The position numbers were made by a program, and so were the translations under genes. This document shows, in pieces, positions 44,733 through 57,582 of a stretch of 64,000 nucleotides of DNA (the stretch's first letter is position 1; each line of letters begins with the position of its first letter). A model generated the notes under the pieces. That model worked only from the letters and a program-made list of their open reading frames with translations, was not told the origin of the DNA and ran no database searches. This stretch comes from Nilaparvata lugens (Eukaryota > Arthropoda > Insecta > Hemiptera > Delphacidae). The stretch is from positions 22,031,432 to 22,095,431 of the forward strand of contig NC_052505.1 in the NCBI RefSeq assembly GCF_014356525.2. Direction: 5' to 3'.

Positions 44733-45310
44733 TTAAGGTTGTGCAAAGGCTAAAAATTAACTTTCTACTGGTGATATTTTTCAAAGTTTCTCGATTTGTA
44801 TGTCATCAAGCTATCAAAATGAAATAGTTCTTTCAGGAAAACATTTTTTTTTCGATCATTACTTTTGAGATATGAACGCCTAAAGTTTACATTTTTGGAC
44901 AGAACATTTGAAATTCGGTAAGAGATAAATTCATGTGACTTAGAGGATAAATTCTTCATGGTATTTTGCATTGAATAAAACAAAAATTTTCTGAAAATAT
45001 CAATTTTTGAAAAGGTTAATCAATTCACTAAAAATTACCAAATTAGTTATTTTTGGTAACTTTCTCAAAAATTGATATTTGCAAAAAAAAATTATCCTCT
45101 GAATCACATGAATTTATCTCTTACCAAAATTTGAACTGTTCTGTCCCAAAAATTTAAACTTTAGGCGCTCGTATCTCAAAGGTAATGATCGGGAAAAAAT
45201 GTTTTCCTGAAAAAACGTTTTAATGTTGATAGCTTGATAATATACAAATCAAAAAACTTTGGAAAATATCACCAGTAGAGAGTTTATTTTCAGCCTTTGC
45301 ACAGCCTTAA
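44733..45310. mobile_element. Foldback (MITE-like) element with arms of about 285 bp
   Basis: The left end 'ttaaggttgtgcaaaggct' is the near-perfect reverse complement of the right end 'agcctttgcacagccttaa'. Complementarity continues inward through 'tctactggtgatatttt' / 'aaaatatcaccagtaga' to a centre near 45020. No transposase. The TTAA at both tips could be target or terminus. The 72-codon minus-strand frame at 44765-44983 is part of one arm. Confidence 0.8.
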
Positions 45311-46858
45311 TATCTTTACATCCATGTGCATAATAGACTGCGAATCAAAATATACTAATTTATTTAAAAAATATGATATTTCAATATGGACAATCCTCAG
45401 TGCTTAACTCAACATAGTTGAGTTGACCTCAGTCAACATAGTTGACTATGCTCAGTCAGCATAGTTTAGATGCTCCTGACACGATACCATGTTTTATGAA
45501 TTGAACTAGATTATCTGTATGTCGAGATGTGGAGTGTATAGATTAGCAGATGGAGCCCAATCTGGTGTCCTCAGCTACCATCTTTGTCTCCATCCAGTTA
45601 CAAAACTTTTATTATTTGATGTGTTTGAAGTGATTCATCCACTTCTGTCTATTTATCTTCTGCTGATTATTTAATACTCTTTGGAATTTAAATACTGTGA
45701 TAGTCTTTATTGAAATAAATAACAACCAGTTGAAGTAGCCAAGAATCCAGAGTCATGGTTTTAAAATCAAGAAGCCCTCTTCTGATGATTTCAGCCAAAA
45801 TATAGTTTTTTTGTTGGGAAGGCCTTGAAAAGGTATTATAATGAAAAATTTGTATTTTTACTGAATGATTTGTTTTCTATTTTTGGGTGTCCCCCCCTCC
45901 CCCTCTACTAAATTTAAAAATTCCTAAGTAATCCTGTTCAGAATTAATTCCTGTTTCACGTGATGTGTGGTTTTTCATCATTACTAGTGAAATATCCACG
46001 TTGTATAGGGTGAAAAAGGTGAGTTTGCATAGTTTTGAAAAACCCTCAAAAATAACCCATTTTTTGAAAATTCGTAGTTCCGGAACCAAAAATGGTAGAG
46101 TCCTGTGCGACCACTCAATTTATTGGAAATTATATTTACTTTAATTTTGTCGAGAATGATTTTTCTTGAGAAACTGAAGGTTTTCGAGATTGAATGAGAA
46201 ATTCGAAAAAAAGTCCAAGATTTTGGGGGTTTTAGGGGTGAAGCCGCCCTCTGGCGTGTCAGCAAATTTCGGATTCGAGTTCAGCGCCCCAAAATACATA
46301 CAGAACCGTCGAGAAAAATTCTTTCGGGGCTGTTTCCTGAAAAACGACCATTTGACTGGACTAATAATATTATTTTCCAGTTGAGAAAACCGTCTTATGG
46401 GCTGTAGTTGGGAGTACGCAACCGATGAATGAATGATTAGCAGTGTGGTCCGTGGTCCGTGGTGTGAACGTGATGCGTGCACATAATGGCGCATGAGTAG
46501 TTGAGTAGCGTGAAATCACGCACTGTCACGTGTCACGTGATCTGTACCAAACACGCCAGCCATTAGAGACTAGACTGAATTTTATGAATGGAGATAGTGT
46601 CTGCGCCTCTGAATGCTATGAATTGGATTAGGATAGAGGCGGAGACTGGAGAAGTGTGATGTAGTACCTACCACTCATCTCCTAATCCCATTACTGTACC
46701 CGACTTGGGCCTATCCTTCTCAATGTTCTCATCTTCTTCTCTAGTATTCCTCTTCTGCTTCTTCTTCACAATTTGAACCTCTTCTTCCGGGGGTTTCAAC
46801 TTTGGTAGTTTTCTTGTGTTTATTCTTCCTAATTTATTGCTCTTCATCATCATCTTCG
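45311..46858. other. Non-coding DNA, no gene seen
   Basis: Short repeats of 'tcaacatagttga' and 'tcagcatag' type occur at about 45405-45475. Overlapping minus-strand frames at 45877-46494 cover a moderately GC-rich patch ('gtgaagccgccctctggcgt') without a domain; it may be an old repeat. Confidence 0.4.
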
Positions 46859-46932
46859 TCTTCTTCTTCTTCTTCTTCTTCTTCTTCTTCTTCTTCTTCT
46901 TCTTCTTCTTCTTCTTCTTCTTCTTCTTCTTC
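46859..46932 (+). repeat. (TTC)n microsatellite
   Basis: About 24 uninterrupted TTC/CTT triplets. They create the poly-Ser frame at 46802-47008, which is an artefact of the repeat. Confidence 0.95.
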
Positions 46933-48960
46933 CTCCTTCTATTCCTTTTCGTGCCTCTACAATAAATACACAGAACTTAGATGCAGGGATTTTATTGGAT
47001 TAAATTAAATTATCTTGAAAAACACAGTAATTATTATCAATGAACTCAATGCTGGAGCTAGAACACAAGATTGTGGCTGTTGTTCACTTAGAAATTAAAT
47101 AATATGTGTAGTACCAGAGAAAAAATATAGAGCTAAGCATTATTATATCTTCTCTCCGGTATTACGTAGCTCTTTAGCACTAGAAGAAAGGACTAGGAAC
47201 AGTTTATTGGGAGAAGCTTCAACTGAAAAATTAATATGAGTAGCGAGTCAGAATTTCAGGCGCACAGTGGCTACAAATCAAGGATAGTATACATCTACAT
47301 CTGGGATATAGATATTCTACACTTATTAAAGACAAACACAAGAGACAATGACAACCAATGAGAGACAATCAGGAACCAACGTGTCCATATTATCGTTAAC
47401 AGTATTGCCCAAAATAGGACAAATTTTGAAAAATTGAACAATTGCTAATTTGTAGAAATCATTAATTTTGTAAAGCTTATTTGAATCGTAATTTGAAATT
47501 CGACGCTGGCCACTCATCTTTATTGGTGTGAATTTACTCTCCTTAATTGGAAAATATAATAATTAATGTCATTGTATTTTATGAAACACAATATTTCCAG
47601 TTCAAGGAATAAGGCTTCAACTGCTGACTACTTTATAACCATAAATTGGCTCCTTATCAAATGAACAACTACCCAAGAGTTTACACAAAGCTAAAAACAT
47701 ACAATCGCAAATGTGTACAATACTTTGAAAAATGAGCTATAAAATAGAATATAATAACACTTCACTCATTATTTGGTATATTTTATGGAATTTGTACTTT
47801 TTAGGATATCTGCCCCATATAGTATAGTCCGTAATTAGTTATAAACATTCATCTATCGCTTATATTTCATATTCCTGTACTAATGTATGTAGACTCATAA
47901 ATTGAGCTTCATTAGTATTGGTGTAATGTTTACTGAAATTCAATTCATTTTCAGAAAATAAGCTAGTAAGCTTATGAATGAAAGTGGAAAGGGACGAGTA
48001 AAAATGAAAATGGAGATGCTCCTACAGTACATATTACTGTACTAGATGAAATGCATGAAGTACAGTCCTGCATTCATTTCTGTTCTATAAATAGCCTTAT
48101 TATAAAGTACTTGACTCATGACTTGTTAAGACCTTACGAAGATGTTTCATGGAAAGTAAAAGCATAAAAAGAGGAACTGAGGTAGCTCATGCTTCTACCA
48201 TAAATATAAAATGGAAGAATAAACTGCACTGTGAATGTAGAATAAGTCTACGATATATGTTGAGCAGTATTTGATATATAGTAATATAAAGTGTGTTGGC
48301 AGACAAGGATGTGGGCTTTTATTCGCGCTCTCATGTAGATAAGAAAAGGAAAGTAGGTTTGCACTGTTGTAGTACATACTACTGGTATGGAAAGCATAAT
48401 GCTACTAACAAACTCGCATGTTGATGGTTGTAGAAATGGTTATTTACTGGCTATTTAGGCCTTGCAGTAGCTATAAACACAAAATAAAATTAGTTTATAG
48501 CCCAGATGATGGTCTTGCGAATGTGAGAGTAGCCTGGAAAGTAATAGTGGGAACGGTGAGAGGCAATGTTTGCAGGTTTTTACTGCTTTCAATTCAAATT
48601 TTTTGAATACAATTTTTATTCTCTCTGCACTCTTCAAACCATGTATGTATGTATTTAATTAGAACTAGTAATACTTGGTTATTTAGTCCTACAGAGGTAT
48701 GTCGCATCAAGACAAATGTCCCCACGAGCTGTAAGTCAATCTATTGTTGAAAGCATGTTATTCCTTTTCAAGTACTGTTATTATTTTCAACAATTTGCAA
48801 ATAATTCATCAATGAATATAAATTGTAACAATAAATGTTGCTAAATTTACTGGAATTATTGATTTTTGTTGAAAAACGGTTATGTTGTAATTGCGATTTA
48901 TGTGAGCATCGAACCCTTAAATAAGAACCCTGAGGGCTGGTTTCCAAGCTCGTCCGTTAT
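46933..48960. other. Non-coding DNA, no gene seen
   Basis: Only short frames without domains (47326-47517, 48195-48377, 48418-48637). A 'ggctggtttccaagctcg' word near 48935 matches a word inside the next foldback. Confidence 0.4.
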
Positions 48961-49749
48961 GTATTAATTTTTAAGAATCTGGACAAAATATGATAATAAT
49001 ATAAAAATATATTAAATAATTTTTTTCTGAAGGTAGATTAAGCCCTATTTTTCTACATCAAAAAGATATACCTCCGATGCCCTCAATGATTCAAAATTGT
49101 ATTTGTTATTGAATTGTAAAAAATATTTTTCCTTTCATTTGCATTGAATGATTTTCTATCTCATATTTAGGGCCCGTTTCCAAGCTCGGAATTTGGCTAA
49201 GTTTTAGACTTTAAACAGGCTGGAGTCAGAAAATTGGCTTTCCAAAACGGGGCCTAGTCGCAGTTTTTATCACAATAATCGCAGTTTTTATTTTCTCATT
49301 TCTATAATTGGAAACGTTTTTCCTTGACTAGCTTAAACTTCACACTATTTTATCTTTATTCTATTTGGTTTCAATTTTTTAGTTTTTCGAATTTAATTCA
49401 AACGTGACTATGACAATGACTACGACTACACCACGTTTCGGAAAGCCAATTTTCTGACTCCAGCTGTTTAGAGTCTAGAACTAAGCCAAATCCCGTGCTC
49501 GGAAACCGGCCCTAAATATGAGATATAAAATCATTCAATGCAAATGAAAGAAAAAAGTATTTTCCACAATCCAAGACCAAGTACGATTTTCAATCACTGA
49601 GTGCTTCGGAGATTTCTCGTATTGAGAACCTAAATAGGTCATTTTTTTGATGTAGGGAAATAGGGCTTAATCTACCTTCAGAAAAAACTTATTTCATATA
49701 TTTCTATATTATTATCATTTTTTGTCCACATTCCCAAAAATTAATATAT
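48961..49749. mobile_element. Foldback (MITE-like) element, about 790 bp
   Basis: The left arm begins 'attaatttttaagaatctgg' and contains 'gaaggtagattaagccctat' and 'tctgactccag'-type complement. The right arm mirrors it with 'atagggcttaatctaccttc' and ends 'cattcccaaaaattaata'. Arms of about 290 bp flank a 170-bp centre. Near the inner ends 'agggcccgtttccaagctcg' and 'gtgctcggaaaccggccct' form a second inverted pair, so one inverted-repeat element may be nested in another. Confidence 0.75.
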
Positions 49750-50740
49750 AACGGAGATGAACTTGGAGTATTTACTTGTAAATGTCTTACTCTGATATAA
49801 GGATGAAACCTTCCAACTTGTTGGTTTGCTTTTAAAATTGGCAATACAATCCCAATCACCAAAAATACGCTTTGAAGTACTCAATTCTAACATTTCTTGG
49901 AAAGAAATTGATGGATGCTGAAGCTCTGCAACATCCAGTTGTAAACATTGAGATGTAAATTCCTTCTTCACTTTCTTCTCGTGGTGAAACACAAACAAGG
50001 ACCTGTGCGAAAAGGATGCCATCACTAGTCAAGAAACTAGAATTTGGGAAGTAGGGGCACGCGGGTGTTTGCGCGTGCGGAAGCGGTTATCCGGAAGTAT
50101 TAGTCATAGAATCATAAAATGGAACCAATGAAAACCCGTTTTGGGTGAGGGGGCAGGGGGGATCTCTCCTCAGGGGCAGATGGTCCAGGGGTCGGTCGTC
50201 CCTGTTCCATACGCTTACAGGCTGGGAGAGACTGTGATTTTCGGCCTCAAGTGATCACGAACCAGTACACGACTTCTACTCACTTCTTCTTTCTCCTCCA
50301 CCGCCACCTCTCTCTCCTCCTTCTCCTCATCTTCTACTTTTTCTTTCTCATTCTCTTTTACCACATCTTCTTTTTCTTTCTTCATGTTATCCTTCATCGT
50401 CCTCATCTTCTTGGTCTGCTTCTCTGGGATCACGAACCGATCGCTTTCGAAATTAGCCTCGATCATCATCAAGTAAACAGATTGGTAGTCTTTTCTAGTA
50501 GGGTAGTAGTAGCAGAATAGTAGGAGCTGGTAGTCAGCAATCAACTTGCCTTTCCCAAATTAATTTCACCTTCTCTTGCTGCTTGTTGAGAGTAATGTGA
50601 CTATGAATTTGGAGGCTTTTGTGTGATAAGGTTATACATGGTGTTTACAAAATCCCTACCAATACTCTAGGGCATTGTTCCTGGGTAAAAAACATATCTA
50701 AATATCATATTTAAATTGTCATTTTGCTTTTTTCACTTAT
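49750..50740. other. Non-coding DNA with a CT-rich patch
   Basis: A pyrimidine-rich part at about 50285-50400 makes Glu/Lys-rich frames on the minus strand (50215-50544). No gene could be supported. Confidence 0.4.
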
Positions 50741-50836
50741 TATTTTTTTCTAACATACGAAATTGAAACTTTGCACAATCATTTATATTATTTTTTTCTA
50801 ACATACGAAATTGAAACTTTGCACAATCATTTATAA
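50741..50836 (+). repeat. Perfect 48-bp tandem duplication
   Basis: 'tatttttttctaacatacga' starts at 50741 and again at 50789, and the whole 48-bp unit is repeated without visible mismatch, including 'ttgaaactttgcacaatc'. Its sequence identity suggests a very recent slippage event or an assembly duplicate. Confidence 0.85.
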
Positions 50837-51317
50837 CAACTAGAAAAAGCTACAAAAAATTATGATAATTTTTCAAATTCATAAAAAAATGGCGGCCATT
50901 TAAAATTTTGTTTCTCAAATAACTCAAAAACCGTTGGTTTTACAAAAAATAACTTTTTTTAGTAAATTTGATTGCCGATCGATTGGTACCAGATTTTTTA
51001 AGATTGGACTATTAGAGATTGCAATATTAACTGAGATATGGCAGCTTTAGTGGTTGGTGACCCACCTTAAGAGGTTTATGTAACGCTATTTTATTGCTAG
51101 AAATTACTCAAAATCGCTTACTATTAACATGCAATTCAAAAAGAGATTGTTGCATCATTGAGTCGACTGTATCAGCATGCCTTGGTTTGCACTACAACAA
51201 ACTTTCAGTGGTCACCTATGTATGAAGTGATAATACGAATCTTCATTATATTCAGATATAGATTGGGTGAACATATGAATGTCAATAATGTATTGTCAAG
51301 ATAATTATTATTAAACG
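50837..51317. other. Repeat-like DNA with 'aaaatggcggccat'
   Basis: 'aaaaaatggcggccatttaa' and 'ctcaaaaaccgttggtttta' are the sort of words found in widespread arthropod non-autonomous elements, but no boundaries are visible here. Confidence 0.35.
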
Positions 51318-51486
51318 AAAATTCCAATTAAATGTTGTAAATCACTCCGAAGACTTCTGCTACTGAAAATATTGACTACAGGGGTATTAAGAGCTAGATG
51401 GAAATTCGAATTGTCGAACCCTGTTGTCAATCTTTGCAGTAGCAGAAGTCTTCGGGGTGATTTACAGCATTTAATTGGGATTTTCT
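51318..51486. mobile_element. Short foldback MITE-like element
   Basis: The left arm 'gaaaattccaattaaatg' continues to 'actccgaagacttctgctac'. The right arm has 'gtagcagaagtcttcggggt' and 'catttaattgggattttc'. Arms of about 50 bp surround a 60-bp centre. Confidence 0.8.
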
Positions 51487-52369
51487 TTCAATAATAATCA
51501 TTCATTAATTAGCATTTGAACAAATGCAATTTCCAATTTATCTTCATCTATTGTCAAGATGAAGATTGTCAAGATTAATATTGCTCTTTAGCAGTTGACT
51601 GATTCCTGAAATAATTCCATTTTCATTATCCATGTTTCATATTTTCAGTTTCCTTGTGATCTAAAATACTGTATGTTGAACATGACAGTTTAATGAAGGA
51701 GACTGTGTCACTTATGAAACACTGTAAGTCATTATTGGAGCTATTATCCATCTTAATTTAAATTTACAAATCCGGGAACTACCGAAATCTTCACATCCTG
51801 AATTTATTTGTAAAAAATTGGTTACAAACATCATGAATAAAACATAAATTGTATAAATAAATAAATCATACGAAACTGTATCATAAATTAAATAGGAAAT
51901 TTGAAATACTTGAAAATATTGAAAGTGTGTCTGTTATTTTCCAGTATATCAGTGAGTTTCGCTTAGTAGTATGACACTCTACTGATATCCGACTTTTATT
52001 TTTAGTCTGATCTACTAGGTGCTTTGCAATTATAATGATCTTTCTGATTTAGCATCTTTAATAGTGTTACGAACTAAATTTGTATATTCGCCTAATCTTC
52101 AGAGTATGCGAACGTTTTTGAAGCCACAATATGAACAGCACCTAACCGGCAAAACAAAGTGGCAAGTCCAAGCGAGGCACCGGTCTGCTGACCTGCTATC
52201 ATATACCAGAGATTATAGATATAGTATTCCGTTTCTCTATGCATATACACTCCAACTCCGATCCCTCCTGACCTCCTTGACTCTTGCACACAAGTGAGAG
52301 GTTCAGTGAGGAAACAAGGAGAGAAATGAGAAGGAGAGAGAATTACAATTCTCAACTGCTCCTTAGGAG
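51487..52369. other. Non-coding DNA, no gene seen
   Basis: A 92-codon plus-strand and an 87-codon minus-strand frame overlap at 52019-52355. Neither is recognisable. Confidence 0.4.
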
Positions 52370-52610
52370 AGGACGATACTGAGGACTTTTCCCTTTCTTC
52401 ATTATTTCTTCTCTGTGTTACTCTCGCTCATCATTTTTCCTTTCTCTCTAATATTTTTCCTTTCATTCTTCTAGTACTCAGCACTTCTCCCACTCTCTCT
52501 CTCCTTAGCACTTTCTTTCTCTTTTATTCTGTTCTCCTTCCTTTTCAGTTTTATCTACTTCTTTAATTCTATTCTCCTTCCTCTTTTATTTCGAATGCAA
52601 ATAATAAACT
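52370..52610 (+). repeat. Pyrimidine-rich low-complexity tract
   Basis: A CT-dominated stretch with 'ctctctctcctt' and 'ttctccttcct' words. Confidence 0.6.
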
Positions 52611-52710
52611 CTTAATTTCTCAAAACTCCTTTACTCAATCAGCTCTCATATTACATCGAATCCTCGTCCAACCTCTCAAGATGTTATATTTTTCATAAAA
52701 CAAGGGTAGC

Positions 52711-52856
52711 TCAAGACTCAAGATTTACCAGGTTATCATTTCTCATAGAAAAAGGGTAACTCATGACCTCGAGCCTCCACCTAATTTTGCTCAATCATGT
52801 AGAAAAAAATGCTAACATTTTCTGAGTGTCGTTCAAAGTTCAAAGTTAAGTAAACC
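52711..52856 (+). repeat. 140-bp direct repeat, copy 1
   Basis: 'ctcaagactcaagatttacc', 'ccacctaattttgctcaatc' and 'agaaaaaaatgctaacattt' recur in order at 53526-53658, about 815 bp downstream. Confidence 0.75.
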
Positions 52857-53367
52857 CTATAGTTTTGATAGTTAATAGTTTGATATTAATAATATAGTAA
52901 TAGGAGATAGTTGATAGTTTGTAGATTCATGTTCAAACTTTTTTGAGCATCTTGAAACTATATACACCTTCACAACTTCTCTTTTCCTTACCCTCTCCAA
53001 TGCATGATTCTCAATTTCTCATAATATTCTCCATTTTTCATTCATATTTTTTTCAATATCTCAGTTTCTCCGTTTTTATACCCATCTTGTCCGGAACAAT
53101 ATATTTTATTTAGGCTATCTATTTAGTTTTTTAATGAATTGCACAAATCGGGAGAGAAAAACTGAGTATATCTTACACTAATTACCTCCCAAATTTAGAT
53201 AACCTGAAAAAGTCTGAAAGATACTTAATTTATTTGTTCAGTACATTACTCAGTCATCCTTTTCTTATGAATCCTAGTTTCTTGAAATGTATTAAATCAG
53301 GGTTACTTCTTTTTATTTATGAAATAGAATTAGAATAAATAATAGAATTTATAATAGAAATAGAATA

Positions 53368-53450
53368 CAATTTATAACAACTAGTTTCAGTGTTCACACC
53401 ATCTTCAGGTTATAATATGAATTTATTTTATAACTAGTTGTTATAAATTG
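53368..53450. repeat. Inverted repeat with 19-bp perfect arms
   Basis: 'caatttataacaactagtt' at the left is exactly complementary to 'aactagttgttataaattg' at the right, with a loop of about 44 bp. It lies between the two copies of the 140-bp direct repeat. Confidence 0.8.
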
Positions 53451-53525
53451 TTTTCTTAATCTATTATTTTCAAAAAAGGTACTATAATCCTATTTTATAA
53501 AGAATCTTATTTAATGTATTTGATG

Positions 53526-53658
53526 CTCAAGACTCAAAATTTACCTGGTTATCTTTTCTCATATAACAAGGGTAGCTCATGATCTCAAGTCTCCACCTAA
53601 CTTTGCTCAATCATGTAGAAAAAAATGCTAACATTTGTTGAGTGCCGTTTAAAGTTAT
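53526..53658 (+). repeat. 140-bp direct repeat, copy 2
   Basis: Second copy of 52711-52856 with scattered substitutions ('ctcaagactcaaaatttacc', 'ccacctaactttgctcaatc'). Confidence 0.75.
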
Positions 53659-53975
53659 ATGGATTGAGTCTTTCAGTTTTCATCGTTTCATCCTTATACC
53701 AGATCTATAGTATATGATCTCATCCGTATTTAACTTTCTCTCTCGCTTCTTCTTTCTCACTTTCGAGTTGAGTCGTTTCTCTCATCTGAGTCCATGACTT
53801 GTGATGGATGGATGAGATGGAGTAGAAGGTGTTGGTTATTGTGGGTGCGGGGAGGGGGAGGTAGTCAAGCAACGGTATCCAATTAATACCGGTTCCCATA
53901 AGATGAAGAAAGGTGCTTCAATCTCTATCTATCTCTTCTCCAAGTGACTGTCTGTTTAGCTGCTGACTGTCGGCC

Positions 53976-54179
53976 GGTTTTTGTTTAGAGCTGCTCTGTG
54001 TGTAGTGACTCCTGTTTTTCAGGGTATGCAACCGGTCGTACAAGAGAACTATCAGTTCGTAATCTAATTAAATAAATTTTCTTCTATATAATTTTCTGAT
54101 TTCGATTAAATTTTTTGATAGTTATGTATACCCTGAACAACAGGAGTCACTACACACAAGGCAGCTCTAAACAAAAACC
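53976..54179. mobile_element. Foldback MITE-like element, about 200 bp
   Basis: 'ggtttttgtttagagctgc' at the left mirrors 'gcagctctaaacaaaaacc' with one mismatch region. 'gtgtagtgactcctgttttt' mirrors 'aacaggagtcactacac'. AT-rich centre. No transposase. Confidence 0.85.
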
Positions 54180-56616
54180 ATCCTATTTAAACTATCACCG
54201 AATTTCAAACTTCAAATGAATTATTCAATGTTAAATTTGATTGTAGTTTACTGGTTCGAACGCTTTCTTTGAAGTTTGAAATGCGGGGATGGTTTAAATT
54301 GGAGATGAACATTGGCAGAATGGTTCCTTACGATAGCCTTCGACTATATTGCTTTCATAACTACACACGTCAAAACTCAAACTCAAAACTGATAAAATGT
54401 TTTCTTTGACAAATTGATTAATAAAGTCGAAAATCAATCTCATATGTAGATTAACTAATCTGGTTTCAGAAACTTGTTTGCACCCCCTTCCTCCACATCC
54501 ATAATACTAATGGAAAGAATTGGTTTATCCACCTACGGGATAGGAAATCCACGAATGACGCATCATCACGTCTGAACTACTGGACTGATTAACTTGAAAT
54601 TTTGCATATAGATTCTCAATTTACCGAGGATGAATATAGGCCTATTTTAAATTCTTCAAGATTTCAGTAGGTCAAGTTTTCAGTTTGTCAAATTTTTAAT
54701 TAGACCCTTGCGGAGCACGGGTTACCTTCTAGTATTGCACAAATTTGACATTCGGCGGGGAGTGTAATTCCTTCTATAGAAGTACCATATACATAAGAAA
54801 TATGTACCGGAACAGGTTAGTTAATGAAACCAATCCCTGAAATGAAGATGATGATGAAATAGAGATATACTATACTCTATTTTTGTTTATAGGGCCCAAT
54901 TCTTATACGGTAAAGTAGAGTTAGATCTTCTAACAAATTTTCTGCATGCATCAGGAGAGATAGATTAGAGATCGGCGAATTGACACTAAGAAGAGCAAGA
55001 AACTAGGATAAGCAATATAGGAATGTTGGATTGGTAATTTCAGTGCATCGTGCTTCACGATAGTTGGTTGCATTGCAGTTTCTTTAGTTGTTGTGCATAG
55101 TTTGAGATTTGGGTGCACGTTTCTGTGCACATTACGCAAGACAGGCAGCTCTTTTCAGAGGGGGAGTGGTTGGTGGGGAGAGGAGGGTTGAATGGGAGGT
55201 ACAGACGTCATGGCGAGTGAAAGGAATAGATTAGTAGATCCGTTATTACCAAATGTACAGAATAAGTGTAATTGTGAGTCGATTTTCACCTGCAGAAACT
55301 GAAGTGAATATTTCACAGAAAAAAAGTTTCTTTCCAATGTTTTGTAAGTGGGAGATATGACTTTTACGAACGAAAGATGATGGAATTACGTTCAGTACAA
55401 TCATGAAAGTAATGTCGATTGATGAAATGCTCAAAAATCAAGTATCCAATTCATAATCACTGACTGGGAACTATGAGCACATAATACATAACAATTAGTG
55501 TTCTTTACTCCGTGCTATGAGGTTCAATTCACACAGAAGTGGCGATTGTGTGGTGCTGACTTTTGTCACTTCTATATCTACATAATTTTATTATGGTTCT
55601 TTGAGCGTTATGCCACTTCTGTTTGCATAGGACCATATGCTTATATGAGGGTGAAAAAGCTCAGCGCCACGTCCGTGCCATTGCTGTTCCTGTGTGACTT
55701 GGGCCTCACAGAATACTAATGAATGAATAAGAAAACCTCCAAATCAGATAGCAGTCTGTTTGAGTTCAGTCTAGTTGACACATATCAACTCGATCTACTT
55801 CAGAATCAATCAGCAATTCAATTAATGTCTGTGTGCTAACCAGCAAACATACCTAATGTAGGCATAGTGGATGATATTTAATATTATCTTCCTCATTGTA
55901 TAGGTGTTATCCATAATATTACCATTAATAATGGCTTGAAACTTTGTTCCTTGAATGAAGAGGTGAGCTTACTCGATTTCGCTGTCAACAAATCGATTGT
56001 TCATTAGTCATAAGATTCATAAAATCTTATCAGCCACTCACAAACCTCTGACTTGTGGGCATAATCCTACTGATCTAGGAAACGTAATTTTAATTTCAAT
56101 AACATGGCAACAGCTCCTATTGGGTCAATAAATAATGCAAGTGTATAATATCATAGTGAAGGAGCATATTCGAACTAACGATGAATGAGGACCTTCTATG
56201 AAGAGATCTTCATCTGATAATTAGGTCGGTGACGATAGTGGTAATATAGTGAAGGAGCCGCGTGATGGATGTGATGATGGGTTAAATACCACACCACCAC
56301 GACAAGTCACGCGGCCAAATATAAAATGGCGGCTTTTATAGAAAGTGCGCGCCACTCCACGTTTGCGCTTCAAAATGCTGCTGACTACGATGACGATGGC
56401 TGTAATTATTGTTATCATTACTGCAGGAATGGTTGGCACTCGACAGAGACTGGAGAGATCTCTTCTTCGGAGAAAAATATGCTGGTCAATTTGCCAACTG
56501 TTTATGTAGAGACTGTGATTATCGTCAGAAAAACAAAGCGGGATGGAGATGGTAGGAGTTTGAAATGGGGGGTGAACAAGTGGATTAGTAGCATGAGAGG
56601 AGATGGAGCTGGAATG
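54180..56616. other. Non-coding DNA, no gene seen
   Basis: Small overlapping frames at 54951-55719 and 56221-56649 do not show domains or splice structure. 'gaattgacactaag' and similar words carry no signal I can interpret. Confidence 0.4.
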
Positions 56617-56870
56617 AGGAGGAAGGGAAGGAGGACCAGAAAGGAGTAGGAACAGAATAAGGATTTGGTGATAGTGAAAAATATGAATGAATAGGAATAT
56701 AATCGATGAATAATTGAAAAATATGAATGAATAGGACTGTAAGTTACAATCAGATGAGTTGATGGAGAAAGAGAGGCTTCAAACAGGAAAAATAAGTACA
56801 CGAACTAAGTTGTAAAGATGACGCGAATTATAAATTATCAATTAGAAATATTGAAATATTGTCTTTTTTC
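56617..56870 (+). repeat. Local duplication, copy 1
   Basis: 'gaagggaaggaggaccagaa', 'gaaaaatatgaatgaatagg' and 'taagttacaatcaga' recur in order at 56963-57175. This copy has an extra internal duplication of the 'gaaaaatatgaatgaatagg' word (56678 and 56716). Confidence 0.75.
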
Positions 56871-56962
56871 TTCAGGACTACTTTTGAATAGAAAATAAAA
56901 ATATAAATCTGAGTACCCTTTTTGAAATTATTTTGTCACTACATGTTTCGGGGAAATGAGAA

Positions 56963-57175
56963 CGAAGGGAAGGAGGACCAGAAAGGTGTAGGAGCAGAAT
57001 GAGGATTTGGTGGTTATGAAAAATATGAATAAATGGGGAAGAAGGGATACAATAAGTTACAATCAGAGTTGATGAGGAAATAGAACCTTCAAACAGGGAA
57101 AAGAAGTACACGAAGAAAATTATAAAGATGATGCAAATTATAAATATCATTTAGAAATATTAAAATATTTATTAA
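56963..57175 (+). repeat. Local duplication, copy 2
   Basis: Second copy of 56617-56870 with deletions and substitutions. Offset is about 345 bp. Minus-strand frames at 56502-57150 are by-products of its purine bias. Confidence 0.75.
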
Positions 57176-57582
57176 TTCACATTATATATTAGTATGGAGC
57201 TGAAAATGATGACTTTGCAGTAGTAGATTACCAGCCACATTGCCACATTATATCTCGTTCAACAAAGATGATCTCTAAACTTTGCATCATTGCACAAAAA
57301 GCTATTAGAACTCGCAGACCAGGCTTGAGCATGTTGTGTATTTCGTAATTAACGCACACAGTTCCAAACTTTCTAAACTTCATAAATTAGGTGGAGCCAA
57401 TTCAACTTTTAGTGGATCGTGTATTGATACTTTAATAACATACTTTATAATAATAGTGAAACTGGTAATCATTTTGGTCATTGAACTCCCAAGACATTCA
57501 CTTGAACCATACAGACGAGATAGCGCAAGTATATTGTTTTAAAATCACTTCACTTATATGGACTACTTTATTCAAATTAATA

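Noticed and set aside
46802..47008. Poly-serine protein gene
   Set aside because: The frame exists only because of the (TTC)n microsatellite.
56502..57150. Two related minus-strand membrane proteins
   Set aside because: They are the complement of a purine-rich local duplication; the similarity is due to the DNA duplication, not to conserved coding.
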